From positions 1 through 10,529 of the forward strand of contig CALBLG010000180.1 of the NCBI GenBank assembly GCA_937895975.1: DNA of 10,529 nt, read 5' to 3'. A program made the translations under genes and the position numbers. The notes under the pieces are model-generated. The model did not search any database, was not told the DNA's origin, and saw only the letters and a list, made by a program, of their open reading frames with translations. Of this stretch, positions 1 through 6,950 are shown in pieces; the first letter of the stretch is position 1; each line of letters opens with the position of its first letter. Source of the stretch: an uncultured Slackia sp. Lineage in GTDB: Bacteria; Actinomycetota; Coriobacteriia; Coriobacteriales; Eggerthellaceae.

Positions 1-1860
1 CAGAAGGAATTCTATGGCGACTACCTGGTGAACGCCCAGGGCGAGGACGTCGTCGCGGGCATTCGCAACACCAGCCCCATCGCCGATTTGAAGCATGTCG
101 AAGGCCTGCAGGAAGCCGGCCGCGAGCTCGAGGAAGTGTTCACCATTCTGGAGAACCACTATCGCGACATGTGCGACATTGAGTTCACCATCGAGCAGGG
201 CAAGCTTTGGATGCTGCAGACTCGCGTAGGCAAGCGCACCGCCGCCGCCGCGCTGCACATCGCCATCGAGATGGAGAAGGAAGGCCTCATCACCAAGGAA
301 GAGGCTGTCTGCCGCGTTGACCCGGCCCAGCTCGACCAGCTGCTGCACCCGCAGTTCGACAAGAACGCCAACTACGACGTTCTGGCCCGTGGCCTGAATG
401 CTTCCCCCGGCGCCGCCGTGGGCGAGGCCGTGTTCTCGGCTGCCGACGCCGTTGCCGCTGCCAACGAAGGCCGCAAGTGCGTGCTGGTTCGTTGGGAAAC
501 CACTCCCGACGACCTCGCCGGCATGATTGCCGCCGAGGGCATTCTTACCAGCCACGGAGGAAAGACCAGCCATGCGGCCGTTATCGCTCGCGGCATGGGC
601 GCTCCGTGCGTGTGCGGCGTTGAGCAGCTCAAGATTGACGCCGACAAGAAGGAAGCTGCGCTTGCCGGTACCGACATCGTGATTCACGAAGGCGACATGA
701 TTTCGCTCGACGGTACCACGGGCATCGTGGTCTTGGGCGCCGTCGAGCTGGTTATGCCCGAGCTCACCGGCGATTTGGATACCATCCTCGAATGGGCCGA
801 CGAATATCGTCGCCTGGGCGTTCGTGCCAATGCCGACAACCCGGCCGATGCGCAGCTGTCCCGCGATTTCGGCGCCGAAGGCATCGGCCTCGACCGTACC
901 GAGCACATGTTCCTGGGCGAGCGCAAGCAAATCATCCAGACGTTCATCCTGAACGAAGACGAAGAGATTCGCAAGAACGCCGTCGAGCAGCTGTTCGAAG
1001 CTCAGACGGGCGATTTCTACGGCATGTTCAAGGCCATGGACGGCCTGCCGGTTATCGTGCGCCTGCTCGATCCGCCGCTGCATGAATTCCTGGAAAGCCC
1101 GCGCGCGCTCGACGTGGAGATTGCCCGCATGGAGGCCACTGGCGCCGATGCGAAAGAAATCGCCAAGAAGCGCGAGCTCATGGAGAAGATCGACGCCATG
1201 GCCGAGCAGAACCCTATGCTGGGCCTGCGTGGTTGCCGTTTGGGCATCGTGTATCCCATTCTTCCCGAGATGCAGGTGCGCGCCATCGCCACGGCCGCTG
1301 CCAAGCTGAAGAAGGAGGGCTTGAACCCGCAGCCTGAAATCATGATTCCGCTGGTTGCTACGGTGAAAGAGCTCGACAAGATGCGCGGCGTCGCCGAGCG
1401 TGTCATCGCCGAGGTTGCCGAGGAGCAGGGCGTCGAGCTCGAGCTTCCCATCGGCACCATGATCGAGCTGCCCCGTGCGGCCGTCACCGCTGACGAAATC
1501 GCCACCAAGGCCGACTTCTTCAGCTTCGGCACCAACGACCTTACCCAGACGACGTTCGGCTTCAGCCGAGACGACGTCGAGGCCGAATTCATTCCGCAGT
1601 ACCTCAACGAGAAGCTGCTGCCCTACAACCCGTTCGCGACCGTCGATCCGGGCGTCGCGAAGCTCGTGAAGATGGGTGTGGAGCTTGGCCATGAAGGCAA
1701 TCCGAACCTGGTATGCGGCGTGTGCGGCGAGCATGGCGGCGACCCCGATTCGGTGAAGACTTTCCATAAGATTGGCCTGGATTATGTGTCGTGCAGCCCC
1801 TACCGCGTGCCTCTGGCGCGCCTGGCTGCTGCTCAGGCCGCAATCGCCGATAAGCAGTAA
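1..1860 (+). CDS. ppdK: Pyruvate, phosphate dikinase, 5'-truncated by window edge
   Basis: Interconverts pyruvate + ATP + Pi and PEP + AMP + PPi in the cytoplasm. The reading frame is open from base 1 (residues QKEFYGDYLVNAQGEDVVAG), so the GTG at 28 is an internal valine, not the start. 619 residues are visible. About 255-260 N-terminal residues (most of the ATP-grasp domain) should lie upstream, given a family length of about 875-900. Visible parts are the end of the nucleotide-binding domain, the swivelling phosphohistidine domain with GGKTSHAAVIARG (catalytic His codon 571-573), and the C-terminal PEP/pyruvate TIM barrel. The barrel carries GIGLDRTEHMF, FGTNDLTQTTFGFSRDD and the catalytic Cys in CGVCGEHGGDP (codon 1723-1725). 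The family usually has Cys where this GLDRTEHMF has Asp; the catalytic residues are intact. Spacing between His and Cys (384 codons) fits PPDK and is too long for PTS enzyme I. It is followed directly by a terminator. Confidence 0.97.
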   Translation, partial: QKEFYGDYLVNAQGEDVVAGIRNTSPIADLKHVEGLQEAGRELEEVFTILENHYRDMCDIEFTIEQGKLWMLQTRVGKRTAAAALHIAIEMEKEGLITKEEAVCRVDPAQLDQLLHPQFDKNANYDVLARGLNASPGAAVGEAVFSAADAVAAANEGRKCVLVRWETTPDDLAGMIAAEGILTSHGGKTSHAAVIARGMGAPCVCGVEQLKIDADKKEAALAGTDIVIHEGDMISLDGTTGIVVLGAVELVMPELTGDLDTILEWADEYRRLGVRANADNPADAQLSRDFGAEGIGLDRTEHMFLGERKQIIQTFILNEDEEIRKNAVEQLFEAQTGDFYGMFKAMDGLPVIVRLLDPPLHEFLESPRALDVEIARMEATGADAKEIAKKRELMEKIDAMAEQNPMLGLRGCRLGIVYPILPEMQVRAIATAAAKLKKEGLNPQPEIMIPLVATVKELDKMRGVAERVIAEVAEEQGVELELPIGTMIELPRAAVTADEIATKADFFSFGTNDLTQTTFGFSRDDVEAEFIPQYLNEKLLPYNPFATVDPGVAKLVKMGVELGHEGNPNLVCGVCGEHGGDPDSVKTFHKIGLDYVSCSPYRVPLARLAAAQAAIADKQ

Positions 1861-1895
1861 TCCAGCTTCGCTCGAACTGCATCGAAGCCAAGAAA

Positions 1896-1924
1896 GGCGC
1901 TCTCCATTCGGAGGGCGCCTTTTT
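1896..1924 (+). terminator. Rho-independent terminator of ppdK
   Basis: A 10-bp stem (1896-1905 with 1910-1919, one G-U pair), loop ATTC, then TTTTT. It starts 36 bases after the ppdK stop codon. Confidence 0.93.
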
Positions 1925-1944
1925 GTATATTGATGTATCCCGCC

Positions 1945-2099
1945 GTTTCGCGCCTGGCTCGCGGGCTATGCAAAGACCACACCGGGCTACCGTTCGCCTG
2001 CGGCTCACTATGCGCCCGCTTGGCGGCGTTTCATTTTGAAATTAAGTGCAGAAATGAACGCCGACGGTCTTTGCATAGCCCGTGAGCCAGGCGCGAAAC
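1945..2099. repeat. Long hairpin element A (34-bp inverted repeat)
   Basis: The arms 1945-1978 and 2066-2099 are complementary over 34 bp with one mismatch (outer ends GTTTCGCGCC and GGCGCGAAAC). Inside there is a second stem, 2024-2036 with 2052-2063 (CGGCGTT/AACGCCG, then CATTT/AAATG, one bulged T), with an AT-rich loop. About 45 unpaired bases (1979-2023) lie only on the left side, while only two bases separate inner and outer stem on the right. It sits in the space between the convergent ppdK and Nramp-like genes, outside both terminators. No coding potential is recognisable and no target-site duplication was seen. The middle of element B is similar in sequence when B is read in reverse. 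Confidence 0.85.
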
Positions 2100-2121
2100 T
2101 TCTCTAGCGCTTGTTTTGCCA

Positions 2122-2274
2122 GCCCACCCGGCTTCCCGAAGGGCCTGCCGGGGTCGTCTGCGCTCAAACTTGTTCTTTATCCTAAAGTTAAGCGCAGCCA
2201 GGTGAGCGCATAGCAAGCGAAGCGAGCGGTAGCGAACCGTGGCTCCGGCAGGCCCTTCGGGGAGCCGGGCGGGC
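2122..2274. repeat. Long hairpin element B (30-bp inverted repeat, related to A)
   Basis: The arms 2122-2151 and 2245-2274 are complementary over 30 bp with two mismatches, both of which are G-U type pairs in one strand. An inner imperfect stem is built from CTGCGCT near 2158 and AGCGCAG near 2193. Read on the minus strand, B has the same plan as A: outer stem, a one-sided stretch with GCTACCG, CTATGCGC and TGGC, then the inner stem, then a short link. Length 153 bp against 155 bp for A. Only 22 bp separates A and B. Confidence 0.83.
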
Positions 2275-2297
2275 GGTGGGATGTGCATTAGTGTATG

Positions 2298-2328
2298 AAA
2301 AAAGGCCGCTCCGAAGAGCGGCTTTTTT
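2298..2328 (-). terminator. Terminator of the Nramp-like gene, probably bidirectional
   Basis: Stem GCCGCTC (2305-2311) / GAGCGGC (2316-2322), loop CGAA, flanked by A6 on the left and T6 on the right, so it reads as a terminator on both strands. It lies 23 bases beyond the transporter stop codon. Confidence 0.92.
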
Positions 2329-2350
2329 GCTGGTTGGTTTCCTTTTCTGC

Positions 2351-3664
2351 TTACATGCCGATGAGGCTTTGCAGCGAGGTGAGGAAGTTTGTCATGTTGC
2401 GGTAGCAGATGAACAGCGTGACCAGAATGATGATGACGCCGGCGATGTTTGCGAAGGCGTGATTGCGGTACTTGCCCAGGTCTTTGCCGTTCGCGCAGAA
2501 GATGACGAAGAACGCCATGATGGGCAGCAGAATCGCGTTTGCGGCCTGTGCAACCAGAATAAGCTGTGTCGGGCTTTTGCCCCAGGCGATGGCCATCACG
2601 CAGCCGCAGACGAGCACGATGGCCCAAATGACTTTGAACTTCGCGTCTTTCAGGCCTTTGCCCCAGCCGAGCACGCCGTTTACGGCGTAGGCGGCCGAAA
2701 GGGGAGCGGTGATGGCTGAAGAGAAGCCGGCGGCCAAAAGGCCCAGGCCGATCATCCATGTGGACCAGTCGCCCAGAAGCGGCTCAAGCGCGAGTGCCAT
2801 AACCTGGCCGTTGATCTTGCCGCTTGCGATTTGCGTGCCGGCGGCAGTGGCAATGCCGGAAACGGTGGCTCCGTCAACTTCCCAGCTCGTCCACAACGGA
2901 TGCAGGTTCGCCGCGGCGCACACCAGAATGGCCATCGAGATGATGCCGCCCAGGCCAATGGACAGCACGGCGTCGAAGCGCGCATCGGAAATCTGCTCTG
3001 GATCCTTCCAACGCTCGGCGGCGGAGGATGCATGCAAGAACAGGTTGTATGGCACGATGGTGGTACCTACCAGGCCGATGGCCGTCATAAGGCCGGTGGC
3101 GTTGTTCGCGGGCAGCTGCGGCGTGAACATGCCGGAAATGATGGCGCCCCAATCGGGGTTCGACGCGATGGCGGTTACCAGGAACACGACGCCCATGAAA
3201 ATGACGATGCCCGTGAGCACCTTCTCGATGAGGTTGTAGTGGCCGATGAACATCACGACGGCGGCCAGCAGGCCCACGATGACGACGATGGCGCCCATGG
3301 GAATTGCAGGCGCCACGGCCTGAATGCCCAAGATGCCTCCGGTGATGTTGCCGGTTTCGTAGGCCACATTGCCGATGAAAATGGCGATGATGACGATGGC
3401 AATGGCCAGCACCTTCAGCACGGGATTAGGAATGCGATCGCGAATGTTCTCGCCGAGGCCTTTCTGGCTGGCGATGCCAACGCGAGCGGCCATTTCCTGA
3501 AAGATAATGGTGGCGACGGTTGCGAATACGAGCGCCCACAACATGGTGTAGCCGACGCTGGCGCCGGAAACCGTGCACGTGGTAACCGTGCCAGGACCGA
3601 CGAAGCCCGCGGCCACGAGCGCGCCGGGGCCGACGTTTTTGAGCTTTTCGATGATCTTGCTCAT
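2351..3664 (-). CDS. Nramp/SLC11-family divalent metal transporter, magnesium-transporter-like subtype
   Basis: A 437-residue integral membrane protein, about 11 helices, with the LeuT-like inverted-repeat plan of the SLC11 family. The start at 3664 is preceded by AAAGGA with 5-nt spacing; the in-frame ATG at 3730 would add a charged, non-membrane tail and has no better ribosome site. Helix 1 shows FVGPGTVTT (residues 21-29) where manganese/iron Nramps have DPGN: Asp is Gly23 and Asn is Thr26. Helix 6 shows GTTIVPYNLFLH (200-211) where the family has A-x-x-M-P-H: Ala is Thr201, Met is Val204, His is Tyr206. Loss of the soft-metal ligands argues against a true MntH. It fits the Nramp-related Mg2+ transporters (NRMT) described from Eggerthella lenta; this subtype match is from memory of that family. 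A single-gene unit with its own terminator and a motif shared with the pxp operon upstream. Confidence 0.88.
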   Translation of the reverse strand: MSKIIEKLKNVGPGALVAAGFVGPGTVTTCTVSGASVGYTMLWALVFATVATIIFQEMAARVGIASQKGLGENIRDRIPNPVLKVLAIAIVIIAIFIGNVAYETGNITGGILGIQAVAPAIPMGAIVVIVGLLAAVVMFIGHYNLIEKVLTGIVIFMGVVFLVTAIASNPDWGAIISGMFTPQLPANNATGLMTAIGLVGTTIVPYNLFLHASSAAERWKDPEQISDARFDAVLSIGLGGIISMAILVCAAANLHPLWTSWEVDGATVSGIATAAGTQIASGKINGQVMALALEPLLGDWSTWMIGLGLLAAGFSSAITAPLSAAYAVNGVLGWGKGLKDAKFKVIWAIVLVCGCVMAIAWGKSPTQLILVAQAANAILLPIMAFFVIFCANGKDLGKYRNHAFANIAGVIIILVTLFICYRNMTNFLTSLQSLIGM

Positions 3665-3772
3665 AGCGTTCCTTTCTTTCTCGGGCTTCGGTCTTGCGCT
3701 CGCGTCGTCTGCGTGGCGTCGCGTTCGCAAAACCGAACTTCTCTAACTTGACCAGTATGACTGTACCGCACG

Positions 3773-3790
3773 CTTTAGCGCGCGATAGTG
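3773..3790 (-). promoter_or_regulatory. Near-palindromic motif upstream of the Nramp-like gene
   Basis: On the minus strand this reads CACTATCGCGCGCTAAAG. The core TATCG-CG-CGCTA is a dyad with one mismatch. It lies 108 bp upstream of the transporter ATG and matches 16 of 18 bases with the motif at 7758-7775 in front of pxpB, in the same orientation. A TACAGT/CATACT stretch that could be a -10 lies just downstream (about 3755-3765). It may be an operator or part of a promoter; which protein binds it cannot be told. Confidence 0.5.
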
Positions 3791-3874
3791 GCATTGGATG
3801 GGTTTAACGCGTCGGTAACTGGTCTGAAACAAAGCGCCGCACGTTGATGGCGCATCCTTTGCAAGAAAAAAGGT

Positions 3875-4040
3875 CCCGCGTTGGCAAGAATTCCGAGTTT
3901 TGCAGCGCATCTGGCTTGTTGTTGTCGTTCATCAAAGAACATGTTTGCGATTTGGATTCTGCGACCTGGGGTTATTAGACCTAAGGAAGCCAAGGTGCGC
4001 GCAATGTCGCTGCAAAACTCGGAATTCTTGCCAACGCGGG
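3875..4040. repeat. Long hairpin element E (33-bp perfect inverted repeat)
   Basis: The arms 3875-3907 and 4008-4040 are perfectly complementary over 33 bp (outer ends CCCGCGTTGGC and GCCAACGCGGG). The stem can continue inward with GCGCA/TGCGC and TGGCTT/AAGCCA separated by short internal loops, leaving about 70 bases of loop. A-tracts flank both sides (A6 at 3866-3871, A8 at 4043-4050). On the minus strand the left one reads as T6 three bases beyond the stem, terminator-like. It lies between the pxpA terminator and the promoter region of the Nramp-like gene. The arm sequence is not that of A or B. No coding potential recognised. Confidence 0.87.
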
Positions 4041-4042
4041 GC

Positions 4043-4074
4043 AAAAAAAATTGCAGGCACGTTGGTGCCTGCAA
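4043..4074 (-). terminator. Rho-independent terminator of the pxp operon
   Basis: On the minus strand: perfect 10-bp stem TTGCAGGCAC / GTGCCTGCAA (4051-4060 and 4065-4074), 4-nt loop, then T8 (4043-4050). It starts 62 bases beyond the pxpA stop. Confidence 0.94.
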
Positions 4075-4136
4075 TGTGCGGCTGGCTAAATGCGCATCCG
4101 CTGCGATAGAGCTCGACTTCTGCCGTGTGGCGAAAG

Positions 4137-4898
4137 CTATGCGCAGCAGGGTTTCAACTCCACGCCGGCCTGGGTGAGCGCGGCGCGAATCTTTTTGGCG
4201 AATTCGAGCGCGTGGACGTTGTCGCCATGGATGCAGATGGTGTCAGCGGCGACCTCGATGATGGTGCCGTCGACAGCTTCGATGCGCCCATCTTGCACCG
4301 CGCGCACCACGCGTGCCACGGCGAAGCTCTCATCGGCGATTACCGCATCGTCGCGCTTGCGCGGCACCAGGGTGCCGTCGGGCATATAGTTGCGGTCGGC
4401 GAAGAATTCCTGCGCCACGGCAAGGCCCGCCGCGCGCCCAGCATCGATAAGCTTGCCGCCTGCAAGGCCCACAAGAACCAGACTGGGGTCGAAATCGTGC
4501 ACGGCGGCGGCGATGGCTTGGGCGAGCGCCTCGTCTTTCGCGGCGCGGTTGTACAGCTGCCCGTGCGGCTTCACGTGTGCGAGCTTGACGCGTTCGGCTT
4601 TGCAAAAGCCCGCGAGGGCAGAAATCTGGTACAGCACGAATGCATAGACCTCGTCGGGCGACAGCGCCATGTCGCGGCGGCCGAAGCCTTGCAGGTCGGG
4701 GTAGCCCGGATGCGCGCCGATCAATGTGCCGGCTGCGGCCGCTGCAGCCACGGTGCGGCGCATGACGCACGGGTCGCCCGCATGCATTCCGCATGCTATA
4801 TTCACGCTGGTGACCAGCGGAATTACTTCGTTGTCTAGCCCGAGCGAATAGCGCCCGAAGCTTTCGCCCAAATCGCTGTTCAAATCTACGCGTGCCAC
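4137..4898 (-). CDS. pxpA: 5-oxoprolinase subunit A (LamB/YcsF family)
   Basis: Subunit of the cytoplasmic ATP-dependent PxpABC 5-oxoprolinase, which opens 5-oxoproline (pyroglutamate) to glutamate. 253 residues, the usual length (E. coli about 244). LamB/YcsF signatures are all present: DLNSDLGESFG (5-15), VNIACGMHAGDP (32-43), IGAHPGYPDLQGFGRR (60-75) and HVKPHGQLYN (108-117; most homologues have Ala instead of Gln). The start is GTG at 4898 with AAAGGAG four bases upstream; no in-frame ATG lies nearby. It is the last gene of the operon, 118 bp after the DUF1445 gene, and that gap carries palindromic repeats. A perfect terminator follows. The order B-C-DUF1445-A differs from the common arrangement with A beside B. 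Confidence 0.96.
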   Translation of the reverse strand: MARVDLNSDLGESFGRYSLGLDNEVIPLVTSVNIACGMHAGDPCVMRRTVAAAAAAGTLIGAHPGYPDLQGFGRRDMALSPDEVYAFVLYQISALAGFCKAERVKLAHVKPHGQLYNRAAKDEALAQAIAAAVHDFDPSLVLVGLAGGKLIDAGRAAGLAVAQEFFADRNYMPDGTLVPRKRDDAVIADESFAVARVVRAVQDGRIEAVDGTIIEVAADTICIHGDNVHALEFAKKIRAALTQAGVELKPCCA

Positions 4899-4915
4899 AA
4901 TTCTCCTTTCTGGAG

Positions 4916-4946
4916 GGGCGGGACGGGGACAGTCCCCGTCCCGCCC
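4916..4946. repeat. GC-rich palindrome, GGGACAGTCCCC type
   Basis: Perfect 14-bp inverted repeat, 4916-4929 with 4933-4946, around CAG (core GGACGGGGAC-A-GTCCCCGTCC). It lies inside the pxp operon just ahead of the pxpA ribosome site, which it nearly abuts. A related half-copy is at 4986-5013. Confidence 0.85.
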
Positions 4947-4985
4947 ACTTTCGTTAGTCGTGAAGTGTATGTGCTTGGTGGAACA

Positions 4986-5013
4986 GAGGACTGTCCCCGT
5001 CCCCCGTCCCGGC
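4986..5013. repeat. Second, degenerate copy of the GGGACAGTCCCC repeat
   Basis: Contains GAGGACTGTCCCCGTCCC followed by a second CCGTCCC. It shares GTCCCCGTCCC with the palindrome at 4916-4946, and its own core is the short dyad GGAC-T-GTCC. It begins just below the stop codon of the DUF1445 gene on the minus strand. Together the two copies occupy much of the intergenic gap. Confidence 0.65.
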
Positions 5014-5016
5014 CGG

Positions 5017-5826
5017 TTAGAACTTCAGCGAGATATTCTTCGTATCGGTAATAAGCATGCAGCCCGGCGCATGGGTGATGGCGAACTTGGGCTTCACATT
5101 CATCACCACCGACTGCGGGGTTACGCCGCAGGGCCAAAATACGGGCACTTCGCCTTCGTGAATATCGACGGGGTCGCCGAAGTCGGGCTTGGAGATGTCG
5201 TCGATGCCGATGACCGATGGGTCGCCAATATGGATGGGCGCGCCGTGCACTTTAGGAATTGCGCCGGAAATCTGCACCGCTTGCACCACCTGGCTGTATG
5301 GAATGGGACGCATGCTGACCACCATGTTGCCCGACATTTTGCCGGCAGGCTCGCACGCGATGTTCGTGATGTACATGCTCACATTACGGCCCATGGTGTT
5401 GTGTCGCATTTCGATGCCGGCGTCGATCAGCTCGCTTTCGAAGCTGAACGAACACCCGATAAGGAAGGCCACCAAATCGTCGCGCCACAGGTCCTCGACG
5501 CTTGTGGGGTCGTTGACCATCACGCCGTCGCGATACACGCGGTAGCGCGGGAAGTCGTTCGCGATGTCGCAGTCGGTGCTGCTGGTGTGGAAGAAGCGAT
5601 CGCCCACTTCTGAAACCTCAAGAATGGGGCAGGGCTTGGGGTTGCGCATCGCGAACAGCAGGAAGTCGTAGGCATCTTCTTTCGGCAGCACGATGAGGTT
5701 GCCTTGTGCATACCCGGGGCACAGGCCGCTCGTGGGGCCGGTGAAGCGTCCCTCGCGAATGATGTGGCGCATTTCCCGCGGGGTGATGCCTGCGGGAATG
5801 TCGGCGATAGTGAGCTGATCTGCCAT
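5017..5826 (-). CDS. DUF1445 / YcsI family protein, putative D-glutamate cyclase
   Basis: 269 residues, the normal length for this family (PF07286, often annotated as putative hydro-lyase; B. subtilis YcsI). The mammalian member DGLUCY is a D-glutamate cyclase that forms 5-oxo-D-proline, so this protein probably supplies or interconverts the substrate of the 5-oxoprolinase encoded around it. Conserved blocks: GPTSGLCPGYAQGNL (30-44), RHNTMGRNVSMYITN (141-155), CEPAGKMSGNMVVSMRP (158-174), PKVHGAPIHIGDP (191-203), GEVPVFWPCGVTPQ (225-238) and ITHAPGCMLITD (250-261). The start at 5826 has GAGGA seven bases upstream; a longer frame from 5874 lacks family similarity. It sits between pxpC (89-bp gap) and pxpA (118-bp gap) on the same strand. 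The activity is inferred from the family and context. Confidence 0.9.
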   Translation of the reverse strand: MADQLTIADIPAGITPREMRHIIREGRFTGPTSGLCPGYAQGNLIVLPKEDAYDFLLFAMRNPKPCPILEVSEVGDRFFHTSSTDCDIANDFPRYRVYRDGVMVNDPTSVEDLWRDDLVAFLIGCSFSFESELIDAGIEMRHNTMGRNVSMYITNIACEPAGKMSGNMVVSMRPIPYSQVVQAVQISGAIPKVHGAPIHIGDPSVIGIDDISKPDFGDPVDIHEGEVPVFWPCGVTPQSVVMNVKPKFAITHAPGCMLITDTKNISLKF

Positions 5827-5868
5827 GATTGATTCCTCGCTTTCTGCCGCTTTGCTCGGTGCGGCTCG

Positions 5869-5899
5869 TGCCACATCGTACGCTGTGGCAGCGTTTTTT
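5869..5899. repeat. Small inverted repeat between pxpC and the DUF1445 gene
   Basis: TGCCACA (5869-5875) pairs with TGTGGCA (5884-5890), followed by GCG and T6 on the plus strand. The T-run is on the wrong side to terminate the minus-strand operon, so it may be a processing or stability hairpin, or chance. Confidence 0.45.
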
Positions 5900-5915
5900 C
5901 GTCGCGTTCTTCGCC

Positions 5916-6950
5916 CTATTCGACCGCTGGCATGGTGGGTTCGCCTGCGTGGTCGTTCGGCTCGATGCTTGGCATTTCGAGCGTCAGCCGCCCGCGGGCG
6001 TTCGCGCGCACGCTGCGGTAGTATTCACGCTCGGCCACAAGCAGCCGTTGTGCCTCGATGACCGAGATGGGCTTGAAGTGCACGTATTGCTTCGTCTCGC
6101 GCTGCACGAGCAGCGGAATGTCGACGCTGGCCACGGTGGCGATTTTCGCGTAGCCGCCGGTGGTTTGGCGGTCGGCGAGCATCACGATAGGCGTGCCCTG
6201 GGCTGGGATTTGGATGGAGCCCAACGCGATGCCGTCGGAAATGATGTCCGAGCCATGGGTCGATTCGATCTGTGGGCCATCCAGGCGGCAGCCCATGCGG
6301 TCGGTTTGCGGGCTTACTTGGTAGCTTCCTTGGTAGAACGTGTCTATGCCGCGGCTGGTGAACAAATCCGATTGCGGCCCCGGCACCACGCGAATCTCCT
6401 GCGTGAGGTATTCGAAATGGTAGAACGGATCGTTGCGGTAATGGTTCGGCCCGAAGTCGTAGTAGGGGTTCGGCGTAGTGTCGTGAAAAGACACTCGGTC
6501 GCCGAATGCGAGGCGGCGCCCCTCGAAACCGCCAAGGCCGCATTTGAGATTCGTCGATGCGCTTCCCATGACGCGAGGCACATCGATGCCGCCGTTCGCG
6601 ATGGCCAGATAACCGTACACGCCGCGTTCGGCCGCTGGCATGGACAGGCGCTGGCCCGCACGCACAACGAACGCCTGATACATGGGCGCGCGCTCTTCAT
6701 CGAGGCGCGGGTTGAAGTCGCCGCCCGTGATGGCCACCACGGCGTCGCTCTCGAATTCCAGGGTGGGGCCGGCATAGGCGAATTCCAGCGCGGGAGCGTT
6801 GGCGGCGTTGCCTACCAGCAGGTTGCCCAGCGCGAAGGCGCGGCGGTCCATGACGCCCGACGGCGAGAAGCCGCTGGCGGCGTATCCCATGCGGCCGCGA
6901 TCTTGCACGGTGGTGAGCAGTCCGGGCACGCATACGGTGAATTTCGCCAT
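5916..6950 (-). CDS. pxpC: 5-oxoprolinase subunit C (biotin-dependent carboxyltransferase-like/KipA family)
   Basis: Large cyclophilin-like (AHS2) subunit of the PxpABC 5-oxoprolinase; pairs with PxpB (KipI-KipA in Bacillus). 344 residues, slightly above the E. coli length. Signatures: LTTVQDRGRMGYAASGFSPS (12-31) with VMDRRAFALGN after it, VMGSASTNLKCGLGGFEGR (127-145), QTDRMGCRLDG (215-225), SDGIALGSIQIPAQGTPIVM (238-257) and DRQTTGGYAKIATV (260-273). The ATG directly abuts the stop codon of pxpB, with AAGGAGG inside the pxpB end at 8-nt spacing, so the two are probably translationally coupled. The closely fitting pair supports formation of a B-C complex. A plus-strand open frame of 474 codons overlapping this gene is an antisense by-product of codon bias. 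Confidence 0.96.
   Translation of the reverse strand: MAKFTVCVPGLLTTVQDRGRMGYAASGFSPSGVMDRRAFALGNLLVGNAANAPALEFAYAGPTLEFESDAVVAITGGDFNPRLDEERAPMYQAFVVRAGQRLSMPAAERGVYGYLAIANGGIDVPRVMGSASTNLKCGLGGFEGRRLAFGDRVSFHDTTPNPYYDFGPNHYRNDPFYHFEYLTQEIRVVPGPQSDLFTSRGIDTFYQGSYQVSPQTDRMGCRLDGPQIESTHGSDIISDGIALGSIQIPAQGTPIVMLADRQTTGGYAKIATVASVDIPLLVQRETKQYVHFKPISVIEAQRLLVAEREYYRSVRANARGRLTLEMPSIEPNDHAGEPTMPAVE

Noticed and set aside
1945..2099. tRNA or known ncRNA in hairpin A
   Set aside because: The fold is one long rod with an inner hairpin; no cloverleaf, no anticodon arm and no recognised RNA family.
3665..3730. Upstream ATG for the Nramp-like gene (22 extra residues)
   Set aside because: The charged extension is not like the family, and the ATG at 3664 has a good ribosome site.
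2831..3751. 306-codon open frame on the plus strand
   Set aside because: Antisense to the Nramp-like gene. The product is a low-complexity run of Asp, His and Gly, a by-product of codon bias.
4916..5013. CRISPR-like repeat pair
   Set aside because: Only two unequal copies, palindromic and GC-rich, no regular spacers and no cas genes.
5804..5813. Third copy of the CGATAGTG motif
   Set aside because: Lies in the coding sequence of the DUF1445 gene and matches only the last part of the 18-bp motif; probably chance.
5869..5899. Terminator between pxpC and the DUF1445 gene
   Set aside because: The T-run follows the stem only on the plus strand, where no gene is read; it cannot end the minus-strand operon.
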